Origin: Funneliformis mosseae | Taxonomy: Eukaryota > Glomeromycota > Glomeromycetes > Glomerales > Glomeraceae | Direction: 5' to 3' | NCBI GenBank assembly: GCA_910592005.1 | Contig: CAJVPP010000264.1 | Span: 1-38,168, forward strand | Length of the DNA: 38,168 bases | Shown here: one piece after another, positions 1 through 10,556 of the stretch | How positions within the stretch are numbered: position 1 is the first letter of the stretch | Layout of the letters: the number at the start of each line of letters is the position of its first letter | The notes under the pieces: generated by a model | Told to the model about the DNA's origin: nothing | Databases searched by the model: none | Seen by the model: only the letters and a program-made list of their open reading frames with translations | Made by a program: the position numbers and the translations under genes

Positions 1-500
1 TTGAAAATAATTTACAATATATTTTTCAAGATGACAATGCTCCAGTTCATAGAGCAAGTGCAGTTAATCAATGGAAAAAGAGTAATTCAGTATTAAGTTT
101 TCCATGACCTGCACAAAGCCCGGATCTTAATCTAATTGAATATCTATGAGATGTTTTGGAAAGAAAAGTTCGGGTACACAACCTCATCCAAAAAATATTA
201 GGGAATTAATAATAATTTTAGAAGAGAAATAGAATCAAATCGAACCTGAAATTTTAGTAAATTTAGTTGAAAGTATATCACAAAGGGTTCAAGCTGTAAT
301 AGATAGTCATAGCAATCCAACTAGATACTAATAATATAAATAAAAAATATGAGCTTTTCTGCATTACATATATAAAATTTATAAAAAATTTATTAATAAA
401 TTGTTAAGTAATAAATGTCGAAATCAGCTATAATTTCAAATGATCGGTAAATAATTAGTAAATGATCAACAAGTGGTCAGATATTTTTTGAAGGGGAGTG
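1..500 (+). mobile_element. 3' end of a decayed Tc1/mariner element
   Basis: The window opens inside a Tc1-like element whose right terminal inverted repeat ends at about position 500. Read inwards from 500, the end is CACTCCCCTTCAAAAAATAT and it is followed by a TA at 501-502, the usual target site of this superfamily. The CACTCC start and the following CAAAAA are shared with the complete element at 20592-22243, so the two probably belong to related families. The left part lies outside the window. Between the transposase end (331) and the terminus there is only AT-rich non-coding sequence. Confidence 0.8.
3..331 (+). pseudogene. Tc1-like transposase, C-terminal part, broken
   Basis: Frame 3 from the window edge reads the second catalytic Asp block of a Tc1 DDE transposase (FQDDNAPVHRA) and then the third-block signature PAQSPDLNLIEYL. 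After one frameshift near 180 the family's usual C-terminus follows, ending RVQAVIDSHSNPTRY and TAA at 329-331. Three positions that are Trp in the family are stop codons here: TGA before PAQSPDLN, TGA after IEYL, and TAG in the EEK-W-NQI stretch. One Trp (NQWKK) survives. The copy cannot encode a working enzyme. The assignment rests on motif recognition; the N-terminal half is not in the window. Confidence 0.85.
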
Positions 501-502
501 TA

Positions 503-1150
503 CTTCCAGCTTCCAATACATATCACTAGTTATAAGCTTTTAAAGATAACTAATAGTACTTGCGTTTCTTTTGTGGGTTACTGTATGTTAATTGTGCTAT
601 TATTTTCTTAAACACTTTAATGAAAGTCAAACTTTTAAAACTATAAAGGTCAATAAGATATATAGTAATATTATATTGTTGCATCCCTCATGAAAATGCA
701 TCTCAAAATAAAGCATCACCATCAGTTATCAATAATTCTGGCTATATAAGAGGATTATAAGGGTTCTTATATATTTCTTTTAATTGCATTTCAGATTTCT
801 AAGCTATTTCTCAATATTAATGAATGTTCATTCTTAAAATATATTACCACATCTATAATTAGAAAACTACAAATAAATATCCTCCTACTATTCTAATTAT
901 AGGTATGAAGTAATATATTGCATTGATGAACTTTATTCGAAATCTTAATTTTTGAAAAACTTACCTCAGCTTTACAAGATAATGAGTGTTAATAAATTTG
1001 ATAGTTATATTGATACTCTAACTATTTTGCAATGTTCTGCAATTGAAAACTTTGAAACCCTTTATTTTAACATTTTTTTTGCAATTTCTTGGCATTTAGA
1101 CAAAATCCAGAAATATTATAATACAGAATTTTATATACTATGCAGAGCTT
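503..1150 (-). other. Possible MULE/FAR1-type transposase remnant
   Basis: On the minus strand this stretch has coding-like composition. It reads a string around KSEMQLKEIYKNPYNPLI, then PELLITDGDALF and DAFS, followed by hydrophobic/basic residues to about 510, interrupted by several stops. An ITDGD..F..A pattern is reminiscent of the catalytic block of MULE transposases that carry a FAR1 domain, which are common in these fungi. No complete domain can be assembled and no terminal repeats are visible. A short plus-strand open frame in the same place (952-1158) looks like a shadow. Confidence 0.25.
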
Positions 1151-1574
1151 TTCATTAGAATTTATTATAATCTGTACTTAACTCATTCTTGAGCTATGAT
1201 TATATGAAGCTCTTTAAATAGGATTGAAAATACTATTCCTATACTTTTATATGATCTAGTATATTTACAACTATTAGATATGAATCAGGCATTTTGTAAT
1301 AAACGATTTCTATTAATAAGAGTAATATTAACGTGTAATTCTTACGAACTATGACTGTTAGACAGGGTATTCAAGCAGTTTATTCTTTTTAATTAAGCAG
1401 TAACCTTTTAACAGTTTGTATCTTTAATTCAGATGATTTATCAAAAGTATTTATATGATTACAGTGAGTTACGATTCAATAGATTGCCAGTAAATTGTAT
1501 TTATAAATAATGTGTTTATTCACAAGTAAAATAATAATAAAGGTAAAGAAATAAAAGAAATACTAAAACTAGAA

Positions 1575-1790
1575 ATGTAACGTGATAGACCAGTTACCTC
1601 TAAACTGTAATGTAACGTGATAGGCCTGGTTGCCTTTAAACTGTAATGTAACGTGATAAACCTGATTGCTTTTAAACTATAATGTAATATGATAGGCCTA
1701 GTTGCCTTTAAACTGTAATATAACGTGATAGACCTGGTTGCCTCTAAACTGTAATATAGCGTGATAGACCTGGTTGCCTCTATTATACTA
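1575..1790. repeat. 36-bp minisatellite, about six copies
   Basis: Six head-to-tail copies of a 35-36 bp unit, beginning at about 1575, 1610, 1646, 1682, 1718 and 1754. The unit core is TGTAACGTGATAGRCCTGGT followed by TGCCTYTAAACTGTAA. Copies differ by a few transitions, mainly G/A and C/T. There are no spacers between units, so it is a tandem array and not a CRISPR-like structure. It is less AT-rich than its surroundings and no open frame runs through it. Confidence 0.9.
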
Positions 1791-1920
1791 TCTTTTGGAT
1801 TGATTACTGATATCAGTCAACAATACCTCACTCACTGCTAAAACTACTCAAGCTATCTTCTCCTCCCTTCTACATGAACTAATAAGTTACCTATTTATAT
1901 AAAATATATTACATAGAAAG

Positions 1921-2115
1921 ATATAACTAATATATCTAATATGCCAACTATGTCTAATATGTCAGTTATGTCACATATGTCTGATATATCTAATATGTCA
2001 GTTATGTCACATATATCTGTTATACCTAATATGTTATTTATGTTGATTATACCTGATATGTCAATTATCTTACATATGATTGACATATCCTATATATCAA
2101 TTATATCAAATTGGT
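1921..2115. repeat. 9-bp-periodic ATGTCxxxT tandem array
   Basis: Repeats of the form ATGTC-NNN-T (for example AATATGTCAGTTATGTCACA) run for about 190 bp. The 9-bp period is a multiple of three and keeps frames open on both strands: about 64 codons on plus (MSNMSVMSHMSD-like) and 63 on minus (ITDICDITDILD-like). The open frames follow from the repeat structure and no domain, splice context or homologue is recognisable. I treat this as a short-period tandem repeat and not a gene. Confidence 0.75.
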
Positions 2116-2139
2116 TGATCTTCTGTATCACATAAGTTG

Positions 2140-4140
2140 CATTATATTTACCTGTTCACAGTAATGAGAAAAAATTTGATCCCTTGTAAAAGAGCTTGAG
2201 TAATGTTATAAAATTATCTCATTTTAGGATAATACCCTATAAAAAATTTGCATACATTTTTTCATTATTATAAATAAGTTTTATATATATTTTTTGAAAT
2301 TCTGTAACACATTTCTTTATATTTTATAAGGAATTTTTTTTTAGCATTTTTTTATAAAAAATGATGTATAAGGAATTGTTAATTAATAATATATAAAAAT
2401 AATAATAAAAATATTATATTTTATTACATTGAAAATTATAAGGTTTTTACAATAAAATTATACATTTTTTAAAAATTAATATTTTTTGATCAATTTATAC
2501 TAAAAATAAAAGAATTAATAGATTTGTTATGAATTACAACTAAAAAATTTAAGTCCTTTGCTAATATTTGATATAAATTGGATCTTTTACTCAAAATAAA
2601 TGTAAAATAAATTGGGAATATTTTTAATGCAAAGTATTAAGGTTTGTAAATTTATGTAAATTTTATAAAATAAGGTTATTAATATTTATGTTTAGCATAG
2701 TATTTCATATTATTTACTAATTGTAATATTTGAGATTTGTAATGTAATATCATGCTAATTAAAGTATTAATCCTTGAATATTTTCTTTTCTCATATTTTA
2801 AATTTACACTTTGATAAAATATTTGCATACATTAAAAGATTTTATATATTAAAAATAGATTGAAAATTGAATACAGAGTCAAGTTTATTAAATAGTATTA
2901 AAAAAGTAAATATTAGTTTCTAGACTTTCTTTTTTTCATCTTTAGTGGTGACGATAGTCTTGAGAAGATACTATAGAACTATTTTCTGTATTACTATCTA
3001 AACTAATTTGAGAAGTATAATATAATAATGATAGATTGATATGTAATATATTTTGTAATTATAAAAATACATTAATTTTTAATAATTAAAATAAAATTTA
3101 AATAAGATTTACTGTTAACAAACTCTTATTGTCAATAATGTTTCAATAAAATTAAATATAATTTCCTTATCATTTGATTAAATTAGAATTTTAATAGTTC
3201 ATAAATTGTAAAGATAATGTATCTCACCTATATCTTAAATTAGGATATTTAGATGCATCTCATTTCTAGCAATTTGGATTTCAATAATATTAAAATTATC
3301 ATTTTCTAGTTTGTATCCTTTGTAAGCCTAATACATTCTATCATTCATCTCTCTTCAAGTTTTTACCTGATCATCTTCCTTTTTTTGTCTATTACAAATG
3401 ATACAAAACTTTCACTATAAATTAATTCATATGTTTTATTATAAAAACTAGTAATAAACATAATATTTAGTTATTTTCTAACTTCTCTTTGATTTTTACT
3501 AGCTATACTTTGATATTCAGCTTTAAAAATATAATCAGATTTTCTAATTGAAAGATTTTTTAACGATGCTCAAATTAATAAAACTATTATATTAGCTATA
3601 TATGTCCCTTCACTTTGTGACTTAACAAGTTTTATTTCAAAAGCAGATTTTCAAATATCTCTTCTATAAAAAATATCATTAAATAAAATTTTATTTAAAA
3701 AAAATAATAATATAAATATTGCAATATTGTGTTATACCATAAGCTTTGTTATAAAATACTTACAAGACATTAAGTATATCTGATGTAACTTTTGCTAGTT
3801 TTTTATTAGATTCTTTCCAGCTATTATTATATATAAATCTATTTATAGAGCATTTATAATGCTATCTTTGAAATTTAAAATAAAGATTTTATACATATTT
3901 CTTATGAGAGCTGAAGCAGTTATTTTTATACGCTTCAAGGTTCCTATGAGATCAATTAATATAGTATCAGTTTGCTGAAAGTATTTTATAACTAAATAAG
4001 ATATATTATTAATTATTCACCATAAAAATGTTAACACGATCAGAATTTTATTTATTTTAATTTTGATCTTTTTTTCAACTTTAAACTTTTTTTAGTTTTT
4101 TTTTGTCCTTATAATCACAACATAAATTTGCTATTTCTTT
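2140..4140. other. Gene-free AT-rich stretch
   Basis: About 2 kb of more than 80% AT without a supportable gene. On the minus strand between roughly 3100 and 3660 the composition is slightly coding-like (strings resembling NVLGLQRIQTRK and NPNCQK separated by TAG/TGA at likely Trp positions), which suggests another degraded repeat. I cannot assign it to a family. Confidence 0.5.
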
Positions 4141-5189
4141 ACAATTTTGTTATAAGTAATATGAGTTTACACGTAAATAAAAATACCAACTGTGTAAAAA
4201 TATCAGAAAAAATATAAAGATTATGGAATGTAAGAAAAAAACTTGCTGTTGTTATGTATTATGAAAAGGGATATAGTAAAAATAGAACAGCAGCTAAATT
4301 TAATATTGAAACCAAACAAGTTCATGATTAGGTATCTAAAAAAGAATAATTTATAAAAGCATGACCTAGTTTAAAATATTTAAATAAAGGTAAACCTCCA
4401 AAATATTTAACTTTAGAGATAGCTTTAATTAAGTAGATAAAGGAAAAAAAAAGTAACCAGCAAGCAGTTTCTTGAAATATGATTCAAGTAAAAGTAAAAA
4501 CTTTAAGACAACAACTATAATGGCAAGTATCCTGTCCTAATATATAATCTTTTACTTTTAGTAACAAATGGTTAGATGATTTAAAGAGCCATAATAACTA
4601 AGTAATCATCGTCATATTACTATTACTCAGCATTTACCAAACAATTTATATGAAAAATAACAAGAATTTTTAGCATTTGTTATGTATAGGTGAATATAAC
4701 ATAATTATCACTTAGCATTTATTGGTAATTTAGATAAAATTTCATTGATATTTGATTTATCAATACTACTGTTAATGAAATAGAAGCAAAAACTATTAGT
4801 ATTCATATAACAAGTCATGAAAAAACTAATTTTACAGTAGTTTTAACTTGTATGGCAAATGAAACTAAATTTCCTCCTCTTATAATTTTTAAACTTAAAA
4901 AAATTCCAAAAGAAAATTTTTCGCAAGAAGTTATTATTTATGCTAATTTAACTGAATAGATGTATGAAAATGAAATGTTATATTGGATTGAAAATGTTTG
5001 AATTAAACGTGTTGAAAGACTTTCTAATTCACAATCATTATTAGTTTTAGATTTATTTTTAGCACATATTGTTAATTCTGTTAAAAGACATTTTGAAGAA
5101 AAAAATACTAATATTGCTATTATTCCTAAAAAATTAATATCTCAATTACAATTTTAGATGTTTCAATCAATAAATCATTTAAATCAAAG

Positions 5190-5285
5190 ATAAGATTTAT
5201 TAATTTATTAAATATTTTATTTTTATTTTATTTATTTTATTTTTATATTTAATTTTAATTATATTTATAAATTTATTTCTTATAG
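5190..5285 (+). other. Possible decayed intron inside the pogo transposase
   Basis: Between the reading frame ending near SINKSFKSKI and the frame resuming at MRNKYNEWMSEF lies about 95 bp of almost pure A/T. It ends TTTCTTATAG like the acceptors of the host introns. The expected donor is GATAAG where GTAAG would be normal. This may be an intron with a mutated donor or simply an AT-rich insertion. Confidence 0.3.
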
Positions 5286-5314
5286 ATGAGAAATAAATAT
5301 AATGAATGGATGTC

Positions 5315-5452
5315 TGAATTTCATTTTAAATGAATGATTTTTATCATTTTAAAGAACGATAATTTTATCATTCCAATCAAATGATTCTTTTATCATTCGT
5401 TTAGAATAATAATTTGATCATTTCAATCAAACAATTCTATTATCATTTATTT
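5315..5452. repeat. TTATCATT/AATGAT repeat block
   Basis: Three to four imperfect units containing TTTTATCATTC and CAATCAAATGATTC, with an approximate 50-60 bp spacing, interrupt the pogo pseudogene just before its C-terminal segment. Related word combinations occur again near 29100-29150 and 31360-31410, so it seems to be a dispersed short repeat. Each unit is partly self-complementary (AATGAT with ATCATT). Confidence 0.55.
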
Positions 5453-5739
5453 AACCCCTGCTAGTAGAATCAAAAGATTATCTTATGAAACTGTTATAGA
5501 TTGAATTAATAGATCATGGAATGCAGTTAATATTAGTTTAATCCAAAGATCTTTTAAATGTTGTGATATTTCTAATAAACGTGATGGAACAGAAGATAAT
5601 TGGATTTTTAATTATGAACATCTTAAACAAGCAAAATCAAATGATGAAGTAGAAATTTTAGATGATATTAATGAAAATAATAGGAGTAATGATATTAATG
5701 ATAATCATTATGAGGAGAGAAATTATGATAATGAATAAA

Positions 5740-7065
5740 TTTAAATAATAATTATATATACTTAATAAATAATGATATTTAATATTGATAAAGTATAAAA
5801 TATAATAATAAATTTTAATTTTTATGTTTAATATATTACAATTGATCAAATTGATCAACATCGTTATGATAAATTTGATCGACATTGTTGTGGTAAATTT
5901 AATTAACATATTTATTAATTTAATTGGTTAATTTATTAGTATTCCAGTATTAATCAAAAATTTTATTTTTGGTGATTGAATAGTATCTGTTACTATTCAA
6001 GAGGGATATTTTATAAAGGGGTACTAATGTCAGTGCTATACGGTATTAATAAATTTATATATATCATGTGATACTTATTTTTATGATTATTTAGTATGTT
6101 TAAAATATATTTATAATATGATATAATTTTAATGTTATATTATATTATCAAGATTGCATTTTTAATTAGTATTCATTTTACTATTTTTTTCTTAAAAGCT
6201 TTTAAGTATTTAATAATAAGTTTATCATTACCTTAATATATTATTGAATCTTTAATATTATTAGTATTATATATACAATTATCATCTTATTTTACAATTT
6301 TATTTAAGTTTTTATTTTTAATATTTACTATTTAGACTTCAGCTTCTTTTTTTTTCTTTCTAGAAAATAATTTTATTTAAATTATTTTAGTTATCATTCT
6401 TTATTAAATAGTTTAAAACCTTCTTAAAAATTACTCATAAATCTATTATATTCAACCTTTTTTTATATATAACATTAAATTTTAGCCTCTTAAATATTAT
6501 TATAATAATTAGAAAAATTTTGTCTATTATTAATATTTTGATGCTTTTAAGAAGATACTTTAATAAATAGTTTATTAAAAATCTAATCAAGGTTTTTATA
6601 TAATTAAGTTTTTTATAAATCATTTTGAAATTATTTTATTAGAATTAATATTATATAAATAATATATTCAGATACTCTAATATTAACTTAAAGTAATACT
6701 AGTAAATAATTATATATAATACTAAAAGTAAACATATATATAAATAATGTTAATATTAAAAATAATATTATATTGATATGAATTTAATGCTATATAAGAA
6801 GTAATCTATTAAATTTCTTTAATTATATTTATTAAAATAGAATTTATTAATACTTTTAAATAAGTTTATTAAAAATTATAAAATCTTTAATCATAATGAT
6901 CATTTTTCTATCATAAGTATTAATATCTTAAAGTAAATATATATATTAATAATAATAATAATAATTAAATTCAACTTCATTAATAATATAATATTATCTT
7001 TTATTTCTTGTTAAATTTATTTATTTTATTATTATTATTAATATGTACAGATATATCTTTCCGAT
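5740..7065. other. AT-only stretch, no gene
   Basis: About 1.3 kb of near-pure A/T with homopolymer runs and ATT/TAA-rich simple sequence. Two open frames on the minus strand consist almost only of Ile, Asn, Tyr, Lys and Leu and are compositional artefacts. I see no RNA gene, element end or conserved motif. Confidence 0.6.
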
Positions 7066-7069
7066 TTTA

Positions 7070-7375
7070 AAAAAATAAGTAAATATTAATAAATTGTAAC
7101 AATTCCTATTAAAATTTAACAATCTCTGATGATTCTTAATAAATCTTAATAATTCTTTACATTCTTAATGATTTTTAATAATTCTAAATAATTTCTAATA
7201 ATTCTTAACAAATTTTAGTAAACTTTAATAAACTTTAATAATTTCTAATAAATTCTAATAAATTTTGTAATCTTTAATAAATTTTAAAGTTTTATCATTA
7301 TTAATTTCTAACGAATTTTAACAATTTTAATAATTTTTAACAAATTCTAATAAACTTTAACTTAAAATATTAAAA
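7070..7375. repeat. 10-12 bp periodic TTAATAATTC array
   Basis: About 300 bp of degenerate tandem units such as TCTTAATAATTC, TTTTAATAATTC, TTCTAATAATTC and CTTTAATAAACT. The CT or TT step recurs every 10-12 bases, giving a clear periodicity close to one helical turn. It ends directly before the dispersed repeat at 7380. No coding potential. Confidence 0.65.
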
Positions 7376-7379
7376 CTAA

Positions 7380-7562
7380 TGATGAGAGATAAAACTCCTT
7401 AATAACAGTCGAAATTTAAATGAAACTATATTAAAATTATAATAAGGGATATGACAAAATCCTTTTGATACGACAAAAATTAAAACTGTTAAAACTATAT
7501 TAAAATATAGAAAAGGATATGACAAAATTATTTTAAGAAGGTTTTGGCAGATATCTATAATT
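7380..7562. repeat. Dispersed ~183-bp repeat, copy 1
   Basis: Runs from TGATGAGAGATAAAACTCC to AAGGTTTTGGCAGATATCT and is colinear, without large gaps, with the copy at 9087-9269 in the same orientation. Inside each copy the words TATGACAAAAT and AAACTATATTAAAA occur twice, so the unit itself contains an internal duplication. Differences between copies are mainly G/A and C/T. No open frame. It may be a solo LTR, a non-autonomous element end or a satellite monomer. Confidence 0.75.
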
Positions 7563-8819
7563 AAAACATTAAATATACTAATTAATTCTTATTAAAATTA
7601 ATAATAACATCAATTTTTATTTCATTACATTAATAAAATATCAATAATTTGTAATAAAAAATTTAGTTTTCAATATATTGCTAAATAAATATTCTTTAAT
7701 AAACAGCTGATAATATATTAATATTTTATTTTTCTATAATATAAAACTTATATTTAAAGATTCTTTTTGTGTTTATAAGTTAAAAACTTTAATAATATTA
7801 GTTATACTTGAATTAGAATTAACTATTTTGTGAATAAATACATTAATTTATTTAATATGTTATATTAATTGCATTTTAATAATAAAAATTTTGTTTATAA
7901 ATGAATAAGTTATAATTATTAAGTTAAATAAATAGAACTTTGCAAATAGTCATATGCATTAGGATATTTTTCTAGTAAAATTTGAAATTATTACTCAAAA
8001 ATATCAATATATAATAAATTTTAATCTTTCAAACTCATTGATAAATTTCTTAAAATTTATAGTATTAAGATATAATTTAAGCTATTTTAATAAGTTTTGT
8101 TATAAATATCAAATATAATATATATGATATATATTTTTATATTAATATTATATGCTATATCTATTGCAATTTAGAACTAGTTATATTTAATATTTATTAT
8201 AAAATTTACTCATAATTTTCTTAAGTTTATTATTTAAGAAATCTGTATATCTAAATAGAATTTACTTTTATTATCAATAAGAATAAATAATAATATAGGT
8301 AATTGTATTTAAAATATTATAATAGAAATAACATTAAAATAATGAGATTATAATATAATTAGTTTGCTATTATTCAAAATATACTATATAATCAATTATT
8401 ATTTATATTAATCAATAATTGAATAAATATGGTAAGTTTATTTTTTAAAAAGGAATTTTAATAAATGAAAAGTATCAAATTCATTAACTTTTTTTTATGC
8501 TTAATTTTTTGAATTGATTTTATGTGAGAAATAATTGATTAAAAATAATAGTTGAAGTAAATTCTTTATGTTATATATGACATAATAATTATATATTACT
8601 ATATATTAGATTTATTTTATTATATTTTCATCAAATTTTTTAAATACTATAGTAAATCTTATATTATTAATATTAATTTTATGATTATATTTAAGAGAAA
8701 TAAAAGTTATAAGCATATAACTAGTATATTCAGAATTATTTAAATTAATATACCATTTATAATTTATCTTTTTAAACCTTTATTGTACTATTATTTAATA
8801 TAATTAGCTTTAATAGATA

Positions 8820-8933
8820 CAGTCAACTCTTGTTATAGCAAATTAGCCAATCAAATTTCTTAAAATCTTTACTATAATATTATAGCGAAGTTGAGGTTTA
8901 GGATATAGAGTTCGTTATAATAAAAATTGACTG
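8820..8933. mobile_element. 114-bp pogo/Fot1-like MITE
   Basis: A TA-flanked element (TA at 8818-8819 and 8934-8935) with terminal inverted repeats beginning CAGTCAA. The left end reads CAGTCAACTCTTGTTATAGC; the right end read inwards starts CAGTCAATTTTTATTATAAC. About 16 of the first 20 bases match. A CAGT start, a CTY..TTATARC block and TA duplication are typical of the pogo/Tigger/Fot1 group. It is non-coding and too short to be autonomous. The pogo pseudogene at 4161-5738 is of the matching superfamily, but its own ends are not visible. Confidence 0.75.
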
Positions 8934-9086
8934 TATATATTTTTTTTATTTTTTTTTCAAATTAATGATCATTTTTTAACTGTATAATTCTTATGATACT
9001 CAACTCTATAATATTTTATTATAAACTATTCTATTATTCATATTTTTTCAACAATTTCTCAAGAATCAAAATAAATTTTAATTATA

Positions 9087-9269
9087 GATGAGGGATGAAA
9101 CTCTTTAATAACAATCGAAACTTAGACAAAACTATATTAAAATTATAATAAAAGATATGACAAAATCTTTTTGATATGATGAAAATTAAAACTATTAAAA
9201 CTATATTAAAAATATAGAAAAGCGTATGATAAAATTATTTTAAGAAGGTTTCAGCAGGCATCTATAATT
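9087..9269. repeat. Dispersed ~183-bp repeat, copy 2
   Basis: Colinear partner of the copy at 7380-7562, reading from TGAGGGATGAAACTC to AAGGTTTCAGCAGGCATCT. The copies are in direct orientation, about 1.7 kb apart. The intervening sequence is AT-rich, has the pogo-like MITE, and shows no retroelement coding sequence, so an LTR pair is not supported by content. Confidence 0.75.
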
Positions 9270-10556
9270 CTAATAGATAGTTTTATAGAAAAAATTATTA
9301 AAGCATATTTTGTTAAATTTAAATCTTTTAATTTTGATTTAAACATAGATCCTGTAAGAATAATTTTTTTTTTTAATATCTATAAAATTTCATTATTTAT
9401 AATATTAAGTTTTATAATTATAAGATAAAGTAAACAATTATAAGATTATTATATTAATCTAAATTATTTTTCAGCTATATTTATATTTTTTCAATTATTA
9501 TAAAATTTTTTTTTAAAAAACAAATTAATTATTAGATATTTTAATAATGTTAGTATTAAAATAGTTTTTTTAAGATACTTTAATTGTTTTTCATTTTTGA
9601 AATATAATAATCATGTATATTATAGTTATGTGATAATACAAACTTTATTTAAATTTTGTAAAATAAGTATAAAAATAAGAAATATACTTTAAAATAATTA
9701 AGAAATAAAAAAGAGTATATTTTAAAACGTTTAAAAAAAAGAACAAAAAGAAGAAAAAATATTAATATAATCTAAACATGACTTAACTTAGAATTTTATA
9801 TAAAATGTCAATCAATATTTACATAATTTATATTATATGATTAGAGTGATAATATTTAAATTATAGTATCAAATGTATGAATTATATGTAATTATTTTTA
9901 ACATAAAATTAATCAATCTACGTTGACTTAATAATTAAGTGGACAGATAATAGGACATTTTTTATCACTTTACCTAATACTAGAAAATGGATACCATTAT
10001 TAAGTTTGAAACTTTATCTAGATTTTATGTATAATTACAAAAGCCAATTAGCATCAACTTAATTATTGAGCAGGTGAATAATGAAATATTTTATGTAATC
10101 TTAAACATATATATATATAATCCTTCACTTTGTTTCAGATTAAATTATTATATTTTTATAAATTACTTTTAATTTTAAATATTTATATAATGTTTTAAAT
10201 TATATATAAAAATAATATATTTATTGACTTTTCATAATTAAATTAAAAAATTTATTAATAAAAAAATATATTCAAATAATTTTAACTTGTTTATTTTAAA
10301 AATTATATTGTTTGTATTATTTATTATATATATATATATATTATTATAATATTTAATAAAAACTATTATTACTAATTATTTTTATATTTTAGTTTAATTT
10401 TTTATAACTTATTAAAGATTATTATATTAATGATGAATTATTTTTTTTTCTGTAAGGAAGAAATATTAATATAAAATTTTGAAAAATCATCTGATTTAAA
10501 AAGAGGATCCTGTAATGCCTAAAAATTGAAAAAAAAAGTTATTAATATTAAATATT
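9270..10556. other. Gene-free AT-rich stretch with a short direct repeat
   Basis: No gene. The one visible structure is a pair of related ~33-bp segments in direct orientation at about 9923-9957 (GACTTAATAATTAAGTGGAC) and 10054-10088 (AACTTAATTATTGAGCAGGT), each followed by an AATAAT block, about 130 bp apart. They could be degraded element ends. The rest is A/T simple sequence, including a (TA)n run near 10328. Confidence 0.45.

Larger units (their letters stand above)
4161..5738 (+). pseudogene. pogo/Tigger (CENP-B-like) transposase pseudogene
   Basis: From ATG at 4161 the frame reads a pogo-type N-terminal helix-turn-helix (KKLAVVMYYEKGYSKNRTAA, then KFNIETKQVHD), a second DNA-binding block, and the DDE_1 catalytic core: AKTISIHITSHEKTNFTVVL, then CMANETKFPPLIIFK, then SLLVLDLFLAHI. 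A C-terminal tail after 5462 reads IKRLSYETVIDW and ends KSNDEVEILDD...NYDNE with TAA at 5736-5738. Many stops fall at expected Trp positions (TAG after QVHD, TGA before PSLKYL, TAG before IKEKK, TGA after QAVS, TAG before MYENEM, TGA before IKRV); others fit CAA/CAG to TAA/TAG. There are frameshifts, and 5190-5460 is non-coding AT-rich or repeat sequence. Length matches a family member of about 450-500 residues. No terminal repeats were found. Confidence 0.8.

Noticed and set aside
1575..1790. CRISPR-like array
   Set aside because: The 36-bp units follow each other without spacers and the DNA is eukaryotic.
1..5738. TGA read as Trp, i.e. an alternative or mitochondrial genetic code
   Set aside because: Trp positions are also TAG and TAA, some TGG remain in the same genes, and host genes end in TGA (V-ATPase B at 14375-14377, RRM-BTB at 28203-28205). 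Decay by C-to-T change explains the data better.
5658..6623. Minus-strand open frames rich in Ile, Asn, Tyr, Leu, Lys
   Set aside because: Products of A/T simple sequence; no domain, no start context and no splice context. The first lies antisense to the end of the pogo pseudogene.
7380..9269. Full LTR retrotransposon between the two 183-bp repeats
   Set aside because: No gag-pol wording, primer-binding site or polypurine tract seen in the core, and no clear target duplication.
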